Of a stretch of DNA of 64,000 bases, positions 38,101 through 50,307 are shown in pieces. Below the pieces are notes generated by a model. It was not told the origin of the DNA. It saw only the letters and a list, made by a program, of their open reading frames with translations, and ran no database searches. Origin of the DNA: Strigops habroptila (taxonomy: Eukaryota > Chordata > Aves > Psittaciformes > Psittacidae); NCBI RefSeq assembly GCF_004027225.2, contig NC_044277.2:30084995-30148994 (forward strand), read 5' to 3'. Numbering within the stretch: the first letter of the stretch is position 1; each line of letters starts with the position of its first letter. The translations under genes were made by a program, and so were the position numbers.

Positions 38101-40500
38101 TAAAAATTATCTTTGAACCTGAAATAAAATTATTTTATTGGATGTATCATGTTAATGTAATTTAATCACTTCAAATTTCAGTTTTGATCACCACTCTTTA
38201 AAGACAACAGAAGTTTGATAATTCAAGCAGAAGTGTTTCTAGAGCTGATGTTGACACTACACTTAGCAACTAACTTTTTTCCAGTGAAATTATTAGTGAA
38301 AGAACCCAGATGTGAATGGGCTATTGTTGATATTAAAGGTATTGAGATGATTATTTACTTTAGCCTTAAGTTTGTGCCAGCTAACTTACTGACATCACTA
38401 ATTTTACAGCAGATTCATAAACATATATCAGGATGGGGAAGTTCACAGTCTTTTATATATTGCATGAATGGATTTCCCAGGTATCTAGAAAATATTATTG
38501 ACCTTTAGCATTTCCACTGCAAACCTAAAGCTAACAAATATTGGACCAATTGCAAGAGAGCAGTTTTAAAAGGAGTGGATTAGCTAAGGCAGAAAGGGAA
38601 CTGGGAATATAGAAAGCTATTGCCTTGTGGTAGATCTCCCTATTTTGTGAATCAGAGGAAAGTGAACACATCTGGAATATGAAAATGAGATACAAGAAAA
38701 ACAACATGGCTGTACAGGAGTATATTGCTGGGCTGTTTGGTACTTCCTGATGAATAAGACTATTATTCTGGAAGTTCATGACAAAAAGCCCTTCCTCTGT
38801 TGACAAGGGGTCTTTTTGTTGAAAATTCATATTTGGATAAAAGAAAAAAAAAAAGTTGGCCAGCTGATGCTTGGCTTGTCAGTAGGGAATAACTTTTGAT
38901 CATGGTGTGAATAAGATCTGGCTGACACCCAGTCCCTCTGGAAAAGAATATATTTATTCAAACAGAAGACTGAGCCTTCTGCAAGAATCATTTAGCCAAA
39001 GCTTTTTAAACATGCCACTGCAAAGGATCCTGCTCTCTACCACCTCAGTCTGCAGCACCGAACTCCTGGGTACTAGTGAACACAGCAATGCATTGATGGC
39101 ATGTCAGCGGGGTTAATTTTGCAACCACACAGCGCCAGGAGTTCTCTACACAGTTGAACAGATAGCCACTAAAATACATATAAAAATAATGTGGAAATGC
39201 TGAAATTAGAGAATCTAATTCTTTGTACATTACAATAGTGGAAGTGTAGATAACATTAAAAAACAGGGGAACCAGGCTCCCTCATTCCCATGTCAAGGAA
39301 TATATTTGACTTTTCTGTTGTGCTGCTAAGTTTTCTGTCACCTGTGTAATCAGCAAAAGGATGCGTCAGTTCACAGCATGGTCTGGATGGCATTCTGAGA
39401 GAGAAAAAGAAGGGACTTTCCTTATCACAGGAATTTTTCCCTTCTACATGACAAAAGATTTGATTCAAGTAATGACAGTGTCTCACAGATCTAGTGGAAA
39501 ACTCTGGATAGTTTAAATATAGCAGGAGTTAATGCCTGTTTCCCTATGTTTTTCTGCTTCTAATGCATCATAAATATTAACTTTCACTCAGCAGTGGAAG
39601 TTTCTGCAACCTAAAGTCTCTCGTGACTGAAACTTCGCAAATTCAGTCTCAAACTAAACAACTGACCACAGTCAACTATTTTACAGTTGTATGAAGCATG
39701 TGGGCTCATTTGAACTTTGTGCTCATTTAATGACTGAGGATAGAAACTTGGCTTAACTTTTAATCCTTGAAGGAAAAACAAATACAAATATGGAAAACAA
39801 TGGTTTTTTCATAACTATGAGCTATCTGCATTTTTGTGCATTGTTGTTAGCTTACGATGCTTTTTTAAAGTGTTTTAACTCTTGTGTTGAAAATACTTTT
39901 ACACCAGAAAAACAGTAGCTTTTTACAGTATTTCTAGTTATGCAGGCTTTTATTAGAAACTCTCTTAATTGGAGAAGCAGTAGTTAACTATTTATGTTAC
40001 TGATCCTTAAGTTAAAACTGACTGAGTTAATTGCAGCCACCTTATTAATAAGTCAAACACAGAGAGCTCAGGAAAGCCTTGTTATTTAAAGAATAAATCT
40101 TTCCTTTTGTTTTACCCTCCTGTAGACCAAAGACCTTTGCTTTACATGTCATTCTCTTTCTCAAGGACATTTGAGATAGGGTGAGCAGTGCAAAACAATC
40201 AGTGACACTTTAGGACAGTTTATTACTCTTTGCTGCAACTTTAGCAGCACTTTTTCCTGTCTTGCTTTTTAGAGAGAGAAAGGAAAGCTTTTTCTCCTTT
40301 GGTTTTTTTTTTTTTTCATTCTTCAGAGTTATTTAGTGGTTACAAGAAGTTTAAAATTTATGGGGAATGCAAGATTACCTGTTAAATCCATACTTAGGTG
40401 TGGTATGAAGCTCTAGTTTTTAGAATTTCTTTGCTATTAAATACCTCATTATGTAATTGTAATGTATATGGCTTTTAGGCCATAGTCACACATTGTTTTT

Positions 40501-40692
40501 GCTTCCAGACTTTGCTTTGTGACCTGGGGCAAATCACTTAACCTCTCCGTGCTCCCACTTACTCATTTGCAAAATGGGCAAAATAGAATTAACCTAATAA
40601 AGATCCACATTTGTCTTGTGCATTATCGTTAATGGGGATGTGAATCATAATGGTGGAGTGCTTTGATATCCCCAGATGATGCTGTAATCATG
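40501..40692 (+). mobile_element. MIR-type CORE-SINE
   Basis: The core gtgacctggggcaaatcact, taacctctccgtgct and atttgcaaaatgggcaaaat matches the MIR core ('gtgaccttgggcaagtcacttaacctctctg ... catctgtaaaatggg'), and the downstream gagtgctttgatatccccag (about 40656-40675) matches the 3' tail of amniote MIR copies. The copy is diverged but nearly complete at its 3' side; the tRNA-related 5' head is not clear. MIR elements are ancient and long inactive, so this predates the bird radiation. Confidence 0.8.
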
Positions 40693-43600
40693 AAACTATT
40701 ATTTTGTATTTGAGCAAAATAGCTGAAAATGGATCTGCATAAATTATGCAGGAATAAACTATACATCTAAATAATTGCATGCAGTTGTTAAGCTCCTAGT
40801 GGCCCATGGAGAGATTTGTGAAGCTGTTCCTATGTGTAGATCCCTCACAGCTTGGTTCTTGCTGAGTTTGGCTGTTCATCTAACGGTTTTATATTAATAG
40901 GTCCTAACTCAGACCTAAACTTCTTTTGTTCCTCATCATTGATTTTCTTTAGCATCATTAAAATCTTTTCAGTTTATCCCATTTGCAAATAGACCCATGG
41001 TGGAGTAAGTAGCCAGAGGGAAAGATCAGTGTGATTTGAGGAGGAGAAAGCAGCAAGAAGGGTCATGTGAGCATCCTGAGAGGTGTTTGGCACCTTGCAG
41101 AGGGTCTGGGGAGGACATGCTGACCTCCCACTAGCAATAGGCTGTTCCATTCCTCCTGCACACACTGCTACATCTGAAAGCCTTCTCCACCTCCACTTTA
41201 TTCCCATGCACATTCAGACACAAAGGAGGGAGGGATGGGAGAGAAGCAGGCTTTCAACTCACGCACTTAAGACTAGAAAGGGGAAGCGGCCAACCATCGG
41301 TAAAAGAATCAGGGCTCAAGTATTACTAACCTAAAATCATACCGTGGCAATTAAGAGACATCCTTATTTCCTTCCCCTACCAGGACAATAATTAACATTC
41401 TCACTTATTCTGTGGGCAACTACCATTTTGCATCTTGGCAAACAAATTAATCAGTAGTATATAGCCACAGGGTTAATATTAGTAAAGAAATGAGGACTAT
41501 CCAGATTATCTTGAAGCCTTCTCATCTCTACAGTTCATCACTTTTGCTTGTACATGAGAAACTTGTTTTCTCTAACTGACCAAGATAGTAACAAGCTGAG
41601 GCTATCAGCAGAAATTAAAAAATACACGATTAATACTTTGGCTTGTGTAATACTGTTTTCATATGAGATACCTGCAAACTGCTGGCAATACAAAATTTCC
41701 AGTCGGTAGTTATGGAATAGAATGGTAGGGAATTTTGTTGGTAAGCATGAAAGTGAGAGCTATGTCCATCCTCTGAATTCAGGACTGCAACAGTGATGAT
41801 TCCAGTCCTGAGAGATGCCTATCTGTTCCTAAATTTTCTGGTAGTGGAGTCTTTTCAACTTCTCCAGGCAATCTGTTTTCAGTTATTCAATATCCAGTTC
41901 TTAGAAAGGTTTTCTTAATATTTAATATCCTATTAGTTATTTTGGTTATGTCATTCATTATGTTTAAATGCTGTCTGTCATAGAAACATGCTTCAACAGA
42001 AGCCTGAGCTTCTGAGGTAATATATCAAAAAAACATAGAGAAAGATAGATGCCTCTAATCGCCTGATTAGGAAGTAGGTACTTATACACCACTGACTTCA
42101 GCAGGAGATTAGTGCTTCAGCTTCTAAATACCTTTATGAATTGAACCATAATTATTAACCAAGTTGATTGCCCCTAGTCATGATTTTAAAATCACATTCA
42201 GTAACTAGTCTGCAATATTTGTAGAAAATTGTTCTAACTTAGGAAACATCCTTGATAGAAAGCTTTTCACTGTGCTATTGAAAGAGGAAGGTGGCACGGT
42301 TATGTCAGCGGAAGTAATTTTTTTTTTACCATTGCAGTGAATCAATAAACAAAACTTTGGGGCCTTTGCTTAAATCTATGACTTTAAAAATATCAATTCT
42401 TTTCATAAGGGTCTTCCTTTCTGGAGTGAATTCTGAAGGGAATTAAGAATACTTTGGTGGCATTAGCACCTACTACAGGAAAGCACCTGAAAAGTGGAGG
42501 GCAAAGAGTGGGAAATGATGCAAAAAGCCCCAAATATCAAAGGAAGCAAAATACACTTTCATGTGAACGTTTCTTCCTTGTTGGAGAGACACAAGGATAA
42601 AGTACATTGGTCTAGTGTCAAGAGGTTTAACAGGTTATCTCTCACCTTTAATTCAATAAATCCTTCCCCTCCTACTTCTCCTCCTTCTCCTCCAATGAAC
42701 AGAAGTACCACCTGAATAGAATTCTCCACTTCTAAGAATAGTTGCTCCATATTGATGTTTTCCACTTTTGGATTCTGCAAGCTCTTATGGAGAGCTCTAG
42801 GAATAGTAAAAGCAAATGACAGAAGCAAAATCTGCTACCCTGCATTTCTAAGTGAGCACCATATCCAAACTTAGCTGTTGCCCTTTCACTTCCTTATTTC
42901 TTAGCGCCCTGACAGCAATCAGTGAAGGCATTTCCTGTGATAGGTGAGCATCATGAGCTCATGCTATGTGTTATAACCTATAATGTACTTTGAAGAAGAA
43001 ATCCTTGATGTGTAAGTTTAAGTCACTGTCGGCTGTGCTGCCAGAGATATAGCCTGCTTCCAGGCATTGCTTCACTGCTGATGAGTGTCATGTTTCTCCT
43101 CTCAAAGCTGGGACCTTTGCCACATGCTGAATTCCTCATGATCCCAACTACACAGAAGGCAATGCTTTTTCATAAAGAGACCAATAGAAATGCTGTGAGA
43201 CTCTATATTAGCATTAGGTTATAGTCTGGAGTCATTCTAGGTCTCAGGAGTGTGAATTTACATCAGATGAGGGAATCCTTCAGGTTATCCTCCAAAATAT
43301 TGGCTATAGTTATGCATTAACATGTCATGAACATAAGCAAGGTCTTATTCCTGTGTTCACTATTAGACAAAAAGCCTGCGTGTATTGCAACACTTCTTTC
43401 TTTCACTTAAAAAGACCCCAGACAATAGTGCTGCTGGAAAGATTAAGCTAAAATGACTGCTGCTTTACCTTTCTCAAAGTTGGATATATACCACTCTTCA
43501 TCATGTCCTCTACAAGAACATCTTATGCATTTTCCCATGTTAACACCTTGTGTGACTTGCTGACCCAGCAGAAACATTTTCCACTGAGCATTTGTGAAGT

Positions 43601-43773
43601 CCTGTGATAGTAAACCCCAAAATTTCTGTTCAGCCACCCAGTAATACAAAATCTGTTTCTGAAGGACAAATGTTGAGGCTTCAGATATCTTCAACGTAAG
43701 TGCATCCATTTACTTAGCACGTTCTTTATTCTGTAATAAAAGCACAAGTGCTTCTGCTACACATTCAATTGAC
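40693..43773. other. Non-coding stretch, no gene recognised
   Basis: Contains the ancient repeat remnant at 42072-42143 and a small CCT-rich patch (about 42664-42695). Short frames such as those at 41083-41334 and 43443-43709 have no recognisable product. Confidence 0.55.
42072..42143. repeat. Ancient amniote palindromic repeat remnant
   Basis: aagtaggtacttatacaccactgacttcagcaggag (given here as 42072-42107) followed by ttctaaatacctttatgaat (42122-42141) resembles the 'aatgggagttaggtgcctaaatacctttgaggat' arm of the family at 17721. Degenerate; from memory. Confidence 0.4.
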
Positions 43774-43997
43774 GAATCATAGAATCATAGAATCAACAAG
43801 GTTGGAAAAGATCTTTAAGATCATCAATTCCAACCATTACCCCAGGACTGCCAAGAGCACCACTAAATCATGTCACCAAGGGCCTCATCTACATGGTTTT
43901 TGAACATTTCCAGGGACGGTGATTCCACCAGTTCCCCGGGCAGCCTGTTCCAATGCCTGACTACCTTTTCAGTGAAGAAATTCTTCCTAATATCCAG

Positions 43998-44004
43998 TCT
44001 AAAC
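43998..44004. repeat. Target-site duplication, left copy (tctaaac)
   Basis: Seven bases identical to 44092-44098, directly flanking the nested CR1 insertion. In intact CR1 copies this word occurs once at this position. Confidence 0.75.
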
Positions 44005-44091
44005 TGGTTTAATCGTGGTCTTGGCAGTCCTGGGATAATGGTTGGACTTGATGATCTTAAAGGTCTTTTCCAACCTGGATGATTCTATGAC
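44005..44091 (+). mobile_element. Tiny nested CR1 insertion, 87 bp
   Basis: tggtcttggcagtcctggga to gattctatgac (44081-44091) is a plus-strand CR1 3' end with terminal repeat, lying inside the minus-strand CR1 copy. It is flanked on both sides by tctaaac (43998-44004 and 44092-44098). Removing the insert and one repeat restores the normal CR1 order, so it is a genuine later insertion. It is closely related to the host copy's own 3' end and forms a long inverted repeat with 43797-43871. Confidence 0.85.
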
Positions 44092-44098
44092 TCTAAAC
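44092..44098. repeat. Target-site duplication, right copy (tctaaac)
   Basis: Pairs with 43998-44004; the interrupted host CR1 sequence continues directly after it. Confidence 0.75.
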
Positions 44099-47000
44099 TT
44101 CCCCTGGTGCAGCTTGAGGCTGCTTCCTCGTCCTATCACTTGTTACTTTGGAGAAAAGACCTATCTCTTGGGCTTATAAAAAATCTTTACGTGTTCTATT
44201 TGAAGTACAAACTCCTAACCCAAATCCATAACTCTTGGTAAGGAAAACGTAATTGCTAATTGATATTACCATATGGTGTGTCAATCTTAAATTTAATGGT
44301 GGGTTTGGGATTTTTTTAAACAACTCTTTGAAATGTTGGAAGAGGGTATGAAAGAGAGGGTATCAGGTTAACAACAGTCATTGCACAATGAAAAATAATT
44401 CCTGCTAAAAAAAGGAGCTGGTTTCCTAATCCCTTTGAATGTATTTGGTAATGTATTTTTAAAAGTACCTGGAATCTCAAAATATCTAAACTTCTGTCAT
44501 TTGCCCCAGAAAGCACACTATTCTTTTGATGATAAATTGTCCAATTGTCAGTTTCAAATCACATGAATTGCTGATGCTCCTGTTACTTAAGGAAATGTAT
44601 TCAGAGATGATGGAAAGACACATTTGGAGAAAGGAGACAATTAAAACCTCTTTCCATCCTTTTGCATTTCTCCCCATCCTGTTTCCCATTAAAAACTACT
44701 TCTTTGTTTTCCACCTCAAAAGGGCATCACTTTCACAAATCTATGTCACTGTCTGTTGAACATAAGGCGTATTTTCATGAATAAGCAATGGATCGCAGAA
44801 TGTCTTTCTGAGAATTAGTGCATTATTATAACATCATAGAGGTCTCAGTGACTGCAGTTCTGCCTTGACTCAGTCCTGGGCTGTCCATGTTATGTTATGC
44901 TCTAGCTATTTGCTGTAATGTACTTTTTAAGGGAAAACCACAAAGATTTTCTTTAGTAGTGAGTTGAAGGAGGATCCTAAGGCAGTACCAACCACACCCT
45001 TCTGTTTCCTAAGCCATGGCATCTAGCAACAGAGAAGTAGACAGGTCACTGATAATCCTTCCTTGTGCAATAGCTAAAATCTCTCATTGGTTGCAAATTC
45101 CACTTATCCGCAATAATCTCAAGTGCTAATTGGTAGTGAGTTGAACCAGAAATAGAAAGTAAAACTAGGAAGAGGTAGTTCATCTGCTGAAAATTATATC
45201 CATTTTTGAGTAATGTAACTTCGATGGAAGAATTAGTTTCTTCTTTTTTCTCTCACACATTTATCTTTTGACTCTCCTGTTCTGTTTGGTTACATTCTGT
45301 TCTGTTCAAGGAATACAAGGATCTGCTTTCTGGAACTATGGGCTTCACAGGGCCACTCCACAGCAATGGTTATCATGTCCTCTTTCAAGTTATTACAGTC
45401 TTTGGGCAATGCTTTTATGTTTGATGTGTTCTGACTATCACAGGTTAAAGCTTAAACTGTATCCTTACATACTCTATCTCAAAGAGCAACATTTTCCGTC
45501 AATGTACTATAGTTAAGCGTTTCAAAAAATGGCATGACCTATCTTTTCCCAGTATAAATATACAATACACATACAACTCCTGGAAAAAAAAAAATGCTGT
45601 AACATAAATGGTTTCCATGTTTTGATGATGGACTAGTCTTCATCACCTCCATGTGTGTACAAACATCCAGCTCCTCCAAGGCTCCGCTTTGTTTCCACAG
45701 TGCAGTGAAAAGCAGGACTTCTTATCTCAGAAGCCCTGAAATGCTAGTAGGATTTCTACCAGCGAAATTAGTGGGATGGTCCTGTGGGACATACAGGCCT
45801 TTCAGCTTATTCAGAAGAGGAGCAAGGTCTAGACATCCAGTGCTATGGCTGATGATCTTTCCAGAGGCAATAGGTTCAAACAGGATTGCAATACAGTTTA
45901 CTTAGAAAAGTCTGGATTTGTTGAGACCCAAAGACCTGAAGTGCTAGCTTGTTCCCCTGGTGGGCATAAGAACTGTGTAAGTGATTGAGGTATGCAATTT
46001 GTTTTCAAACAGCTTAAGTCAGCTGTGGAAGGAAGGGTAAATCTTTGCAGCTATTTTCCTTTAGTATATTTAAATGTATATATAAATGTGCAAACCTCAG
46101 GAATTTGAGAGAAGCTCTTTCATTAAAGCAAGTCCTATTAAATATACCCCTCTTTGTCCCCTTCATTACTTTTCAGCGTTCTTTTCTATCCCAAGGAGGA
46201 TACTCTCTATCTTTTGTAGAAACGGGGCTGCAAAGGACAACAAAGGAAAAACTGGACATCACTGAAGAAGGTAGATGAGGTAATTAGGACTGGAATAAAA
46301 AATGCATGTTTCGGGTACTACTGTAATACTTTCACCAACTACTCTCCCCTCCCTCCTGAACTCAGGCAAGCCAGTGACATCTATTCTTGCTTAATTATAA
46401 AGCTTCATTATTTCCTATACCACAAAGTCTGCTTTTTGTTTTTATAGGGGTTTGGCATGATCCTTTTTTGTAAATGCCAAGAACAATGCCAGTTAGCCTG
46501 TGGGTAATGGTGATCAATTATAGCAGAAAGAAGTCAAGTCTGAAGTCATACAACTGTTCGTGCACTTCCTGCTTTCCCTTGTGCAGATCTGTGCTGAGAT
46601 GTCCGATGCCTCCACTGCAATGAACAATAATTTACCAAACTATAACTGACCAAAAGGAGAACATCCAATTATTCTGCAGAATCAGAGGTGTGATATATGC
46701 ATGTGTATATATAGTCTACATTTTGCAGCCTAGAGACAAATGGAGTATAGATCATCAAGCTGTTTTCTACCCTTTTCAGTACCGGCTGGCATTTTCTGAA
46801 TGGAAAGTTTAAAGTGCACACTTTTCCAAGCAGTACAACCACAAAGGAGTTTATTTCTGCAGCAAGTATTTTTGGAAACAGAGCCCTTCCCTTTCACATT
46901 CCTTATGCGAATGTTCTTTAAACACCAGTTTAAATGCATATTGCCACTGGCTCCTTCTCTTAATTAAACTTCCAGCATTGCTAGATAATGTCCTACTCTT

Positions 47001-48611
47001 CCCTTACTGTGTGCCACACATTCTTGCATCAGGCATTTATACCCTTACTGGAACAGTCTGGTTGCTCCAGAATTATCTGGCAGTCCTGCATCAGTCTATT
47101 TATTCCATCACATGATTGTTTTAGTGTTGTTTGAAGCACTATTTTGGAGCCAGACATAATTATATTACACAGTTCCTCACCTTATTAACTGACAGAGAAC
47201 TGTTCCCCATTAGACAATTGATCCCGGGCAGATGAAGCCATTAAAAACAGTACTAATTAGCTGAAGCGTGGAGACAGTAATACAGGCTGCATCACTTCCT
47301 TTTATGCTTAGGGAAGTTCATGTTCCAGACAAATAATAATTGATATGTAGTCTTCCTTAATTGTGGTATTTAACAGCCAGTATTATAATGACTGGCTGAC
47401 AATCTCTGTCTAGCCTATTGTATGTTTATTTCTGAATCCAAGACCCACTGAATAACATCTTTGGTTTAACTCAAACTTCATAGAATATACTTTAAATGTC
47501 AATGTAATGAGTGTTGGGCAGCTAACCTTAACTTATGAGTTATTCCTTACATGTGTCCAGGTGTCAGCTGTTTGTCTTGGAAGACTGGGTGCCCATAATT
47601 ACATGGAATTATGGCATGATACATTAGAATAAAATAAACAGATGGTTTGAATGGGAATGCAAAAAGTACTGCATCAGGTACATAGGCAGGAATGCTAGGC
47701 ATCTAACTAAATTTCAGCATACTAACTGTATAGGGTAAGAAAATCATATAGTCTTTACACAAAAAAATGCTTTGATTTCTTTCTCCAAAAATATGTTCTA
47801 TTTTTAAAAATCTACATACATACATGCACATGTATGTACATGTTCATGTGTATGCGTATGTAATGCATTTATTACAGGAAGTTGGTAGCATACTCTATAA
47901 TTTAGTTTGGAAAAACATGCTCATTGTTATGCTCTATCTTCACTCATAATCATCCAAAATATTTCCCTGTGAGCTAAAAGTCCTAGATTCAAGGAGATTT
48001 TTTTTTTCTCTTCGGGTACTCTGACCAACTACTCAGCTGTCCTACAATTCAACACAGTAGAAAAAAAAAAAAACCAAAATCACAATAAAAGCAGAAAACT
48101 TGGTTTCAGCAAAAAGAATTAACATCTGAAACAGTCAGCAATAAACATCTTCAGCTGATTTGATAAAATTGCTTTTGATATTAAACAGAGGTCTAGCCAT
48201 TTTAAAACTGGGTTGAACTTCAAAACCTTTTTTCTCCTTTTCCAGCTGTTTTCTTTAAAAGAAAATGAATCCCAAAATCAGAAACCCTACTCCAAGAAAA
48301 TTAAATGCAATCAAAGTAATATGTGTGAGAGATTAAAAGTTGACAGATATTGAAATTTTTAATATTATGGCTCTGATAATAACTAAAAATATTTGGTTTC
48401 TCACCATTTCTTTTGCTGCCCCTCTATTTACTGCTCTTCTGTTATCAAACACCCTGTTTTTTGGTGTTTGGGGAAGGAAGTTTGTGGTTTCAGAATAGTG
48501 TTCTGAGTTAGTTGATTTGGATTTTATTGCTGTGATATCTTGCATAGGTCCCTGACAGCCAAATCTTCCTTGCTTTATTTATTTGGATAGTCAGTCCTAT
48601 TAAAGCTCATT

Positions 48612-48680
48612 GATGAAATTCTGTCCACACTGAAGTCAGTGGCAAGACTCCAATTAACTTTAAAGGAATGAGGATTTTCT
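48612..48680. repeat. Ancient amniote palindromic repeat, best copy
   Basis: gatgaaattctgtccacact then gaagtcagtggcaagactcc, then attaactttaaaggaatgag follows, in order, the repeat I remember as 'gatgaaatcctggccccactgaagtcaatggcaaaactcccattgacttcaatgg...aggatttc'. The two halves are imperfect inverted repeats. Strongly decayed, consistent with great age. Confidence 0.55.
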
Positions 48681-49167
48681 GTTAAGATTCTGGTCTTCTA
48701 TATATACATACATAAAAAAGCAGGCGAGCACAGTTCCATCTTGCTCCTCAACATGAAGTTTACCATTCACATTAACGGTATTCATACACAAGGAGAGTGA
48801 CAACTTCATCACAGTCTACAAATTTCAAGGAGGGGAAGAGCTTGACCCTTGCTAGCATCTTGGCATGCCCCAGGCTCTCAATCATGTGGTCTTGATGATT
48901 CAGTCACTTCCAGGGAGGGTGCAAACCTTTACTATACAGACATCCACAGATACCTGGTACCTGGATTTTAGCTCTTCTGCAGTAATGTGAGTTTCTTACC
49001 TCTTTAATTAATTCAGCACTTTTTTGAGAAGCTTAACACTTTTATTTTTTTACCTATTATTACTTTTTTCTGCTGTTCCTCACATAACTACACCCTTTAA
49101 TTCAGTGAGAGCTTTGAGTGAATCAAAAAAGGCAAACTGGGCCCTTTAACTCAACAAAATTGCTGTG

Positions 49168-49236
49168 ATTTTGCCTCAAGTTTACAAACCCCAGTGAAGT
49201 CACTGGTCCGACTTTGACTTAAGGGGATCTTGGATT
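49168..49236. repeat. Ancient amniote repeat remnant
   Basis: tttacaaaccccagtgaagt, then cactggtccg, contains the near-palindrome ccagtga-ag-tcactgg, fitting the 'tttacaccagtgaagtcaatgg' type of the same repeat class. Short and degenerate. Confidence 0.4.
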
Positions 49237-49735
49237 AGCAGAAATAGCTCAGCAGTGAACAGGGAGAAAGAATATGTGGGGACAAGAACAATAATTTATG
49301 AAACTCTCCTACAACACAGATGGTTGTGATTCATAGCATAGGATGCATCCAGGGTCCTTTTACCTTTTAGTACTGCAGTCATGCTCACTAAAATGGGTAA
49401 GCCATGGAAAGCTGTACTAATTTCTTTTTCTTTTTTTATTTTGGAGGATGCCACATAGAAATATTTTGGAGATAAAATGAGCAGAGTGCCTGTAAGTGCA
49501 TATAGTCACACATACGTGGCCATAAGAATCAATTCTTTACCCATTTAGGCCCTGATGGGATCAAAAATCTCCACTGATTTTGAAGTATTTCAGAGACATC
49601 CTTTGTCCTTCAAATGGGGAAATGGCTGTAGAAGGAGTGAGTTTGTACACTATGTATATTCACATGTAATACACTTTTCTACTTTTGCATGCTAAATAAA
49701 ACTTTCTTAATGACCAATTTTTCTGTTTTATATAC

Positions 49736-49740
49736 CCACG
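49736..49740. repeat. LTR target-site duplication, left (ccacg)
   Basis: Five bases before the LTR's TG; differs from the right copy by one C-to-T at a CpG. Confidence 0.65.
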
Positions 49741-50302
49741 TGTCCTGGGTTCAGCTATAGCAGTCATTTTTATTCCTTGTTAGTAGCTGGTGCAGTGCTG
49801 TGTTTTCAACTTTAGTCTGAGAACAGTGCTGATAACACACCGGTGTTTTCAGTTGTTGCTAAGTAATGTTTACTCCAACTTTTCAGTCTCATGCTCTGCC
49901 AGTGAGGAGGAGCACGGAAGCCAGGAGGAAGCAGAGACAGGACACCTGACCCAAACTAGCCAAAGGGGTATTCCATGCCACACCACATCATGCCCAGTAT
50001 AGAAACTGGGGGGAGTTACCCGGAAGGCCCAGATTGCTGCTCAGGTCAGGCTGGGTATCGGTCGGCGGGTGGCGAGCAATTGTATTCTCTCCCCTTGTTA
50101 TTCCTGTTATCAATATTATTATTGGTGGTAGCAGTAGTGGTTTTGTATTATACCTTAGTTACTGGACTGTTCTTATCTCAACCCGTGGGAATTGCATTCT
50201 TTCAATTCTCCTCCCCATGCCTCCGGAAGCAGGGGGAGGAAGAGGCGGGGCGAGCGAGCAGCTGCATGGTTCTGAGTTACCAGCTGGGCTTAAACCACGG
50301 CA
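49741..50302 (+). mobile_element. Solo LTR of an avian ERVL-like retrovirus
   Basis: A 562-bp block starts tgtcctgggttcagc and ends gggcttaaaccacggca (TG...CA). It shares blocks with the LTR at 26536: the ttttcagttgttgct region, a gacc(c)caact region, ggtattcca, atcatgcccagtat and gagcgagcagctg near the end, so the two are subfamilies of one LTR group. Flanks ccacg (49736-49740) and ccatg (50303-50307) are a 5-bp target-site duplication differing by one CpG-to-TpG change; 5 bp is the usual ERVL size. No internal retroviral genes lie beside it. Frames within it (49790-50324) are chance. Confidence 0.88.
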
Positions 50303-50307
50303 CCATG
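50303..50307. repeat. LTR target-site duplication, right (ccatg)
   Basis: Five bases directly after the LTR's terminal CA; pairs with 49736-49740. Confidence 0.65.

Larger units (their letters stand above)
29356..40500. other. Long non-coding AT-rich stretch
   Basis: No gene recognised in 11 kb; the longest frames (29492-29824 minus, 33420-33740 plus, 38215-38508 plus, 38531-38830 minus) show no family motifs and are isolated. It holds A17 at 30838-30854, an A/C tract at 31531-31592, a T-rich tract at 32059-32104 and a TG/TA-rich patch at about 32470-32540. I saw no CR1 tails or LTR ends. Confidence 0.55.
43774..44170 (-). mobile_element. CR1 LINE 3' fragment, interrupted
   Basis: It begins with gaatcatagaatcatagaat (3' tail repeat, minus strand), then CR1 3' UTR and C-terminal ORF2 sequence (ggttggaaaagatctttaag, ccaggactgccaagagcacc, tttcagtgaagaaattcttc), up to about 44170 where similarity fades. 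The copy is cut at 44004 by a plus-strand CR1 insertion and resumes at about 44099 (ttcccctggtgcagcttgag). Its coding remnant is decayed, so the 70-codon frame on the opposite strand (43870-44082) is not a gene. Confidence 0.9.
44171..49735. other. Non-coding stretch, no gene recognised
   Basis: Holds ancient repeat remnants at 48612-48680 and 49168-49236, A runs near 45583-45593 and 48060-48073, and a TACATG/CATGTA-rich palindromic patch at about 47813-47865. Frames at 45268-45516, 45651-45905 and 46045-46278 are isolated and unrecognised. Confidence 0.55.

Noticed and set aside
38215..38508. 97-codon plus-strand ORF with hydrophobic segments
   Set aside because: AT-rich sequence readily gives leucine/isoleucine-rich frames; no family motif or neighbouring exon.
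43870..44082. 70-codon plus-strand ORF
   Set aside because: It runs across the antisense strand of the CR1 copy and into the nested insertion, so it is composed of transposon junction sequence.
26536..50302. The two LTRs as 5' and 3' ends of one provirus
   Set aside because: They differ widely in sequence, have different flanking duplications and lie 23 kb apart with no gag, pol or env between them; the CR1 and MIR copies between are unrelated.
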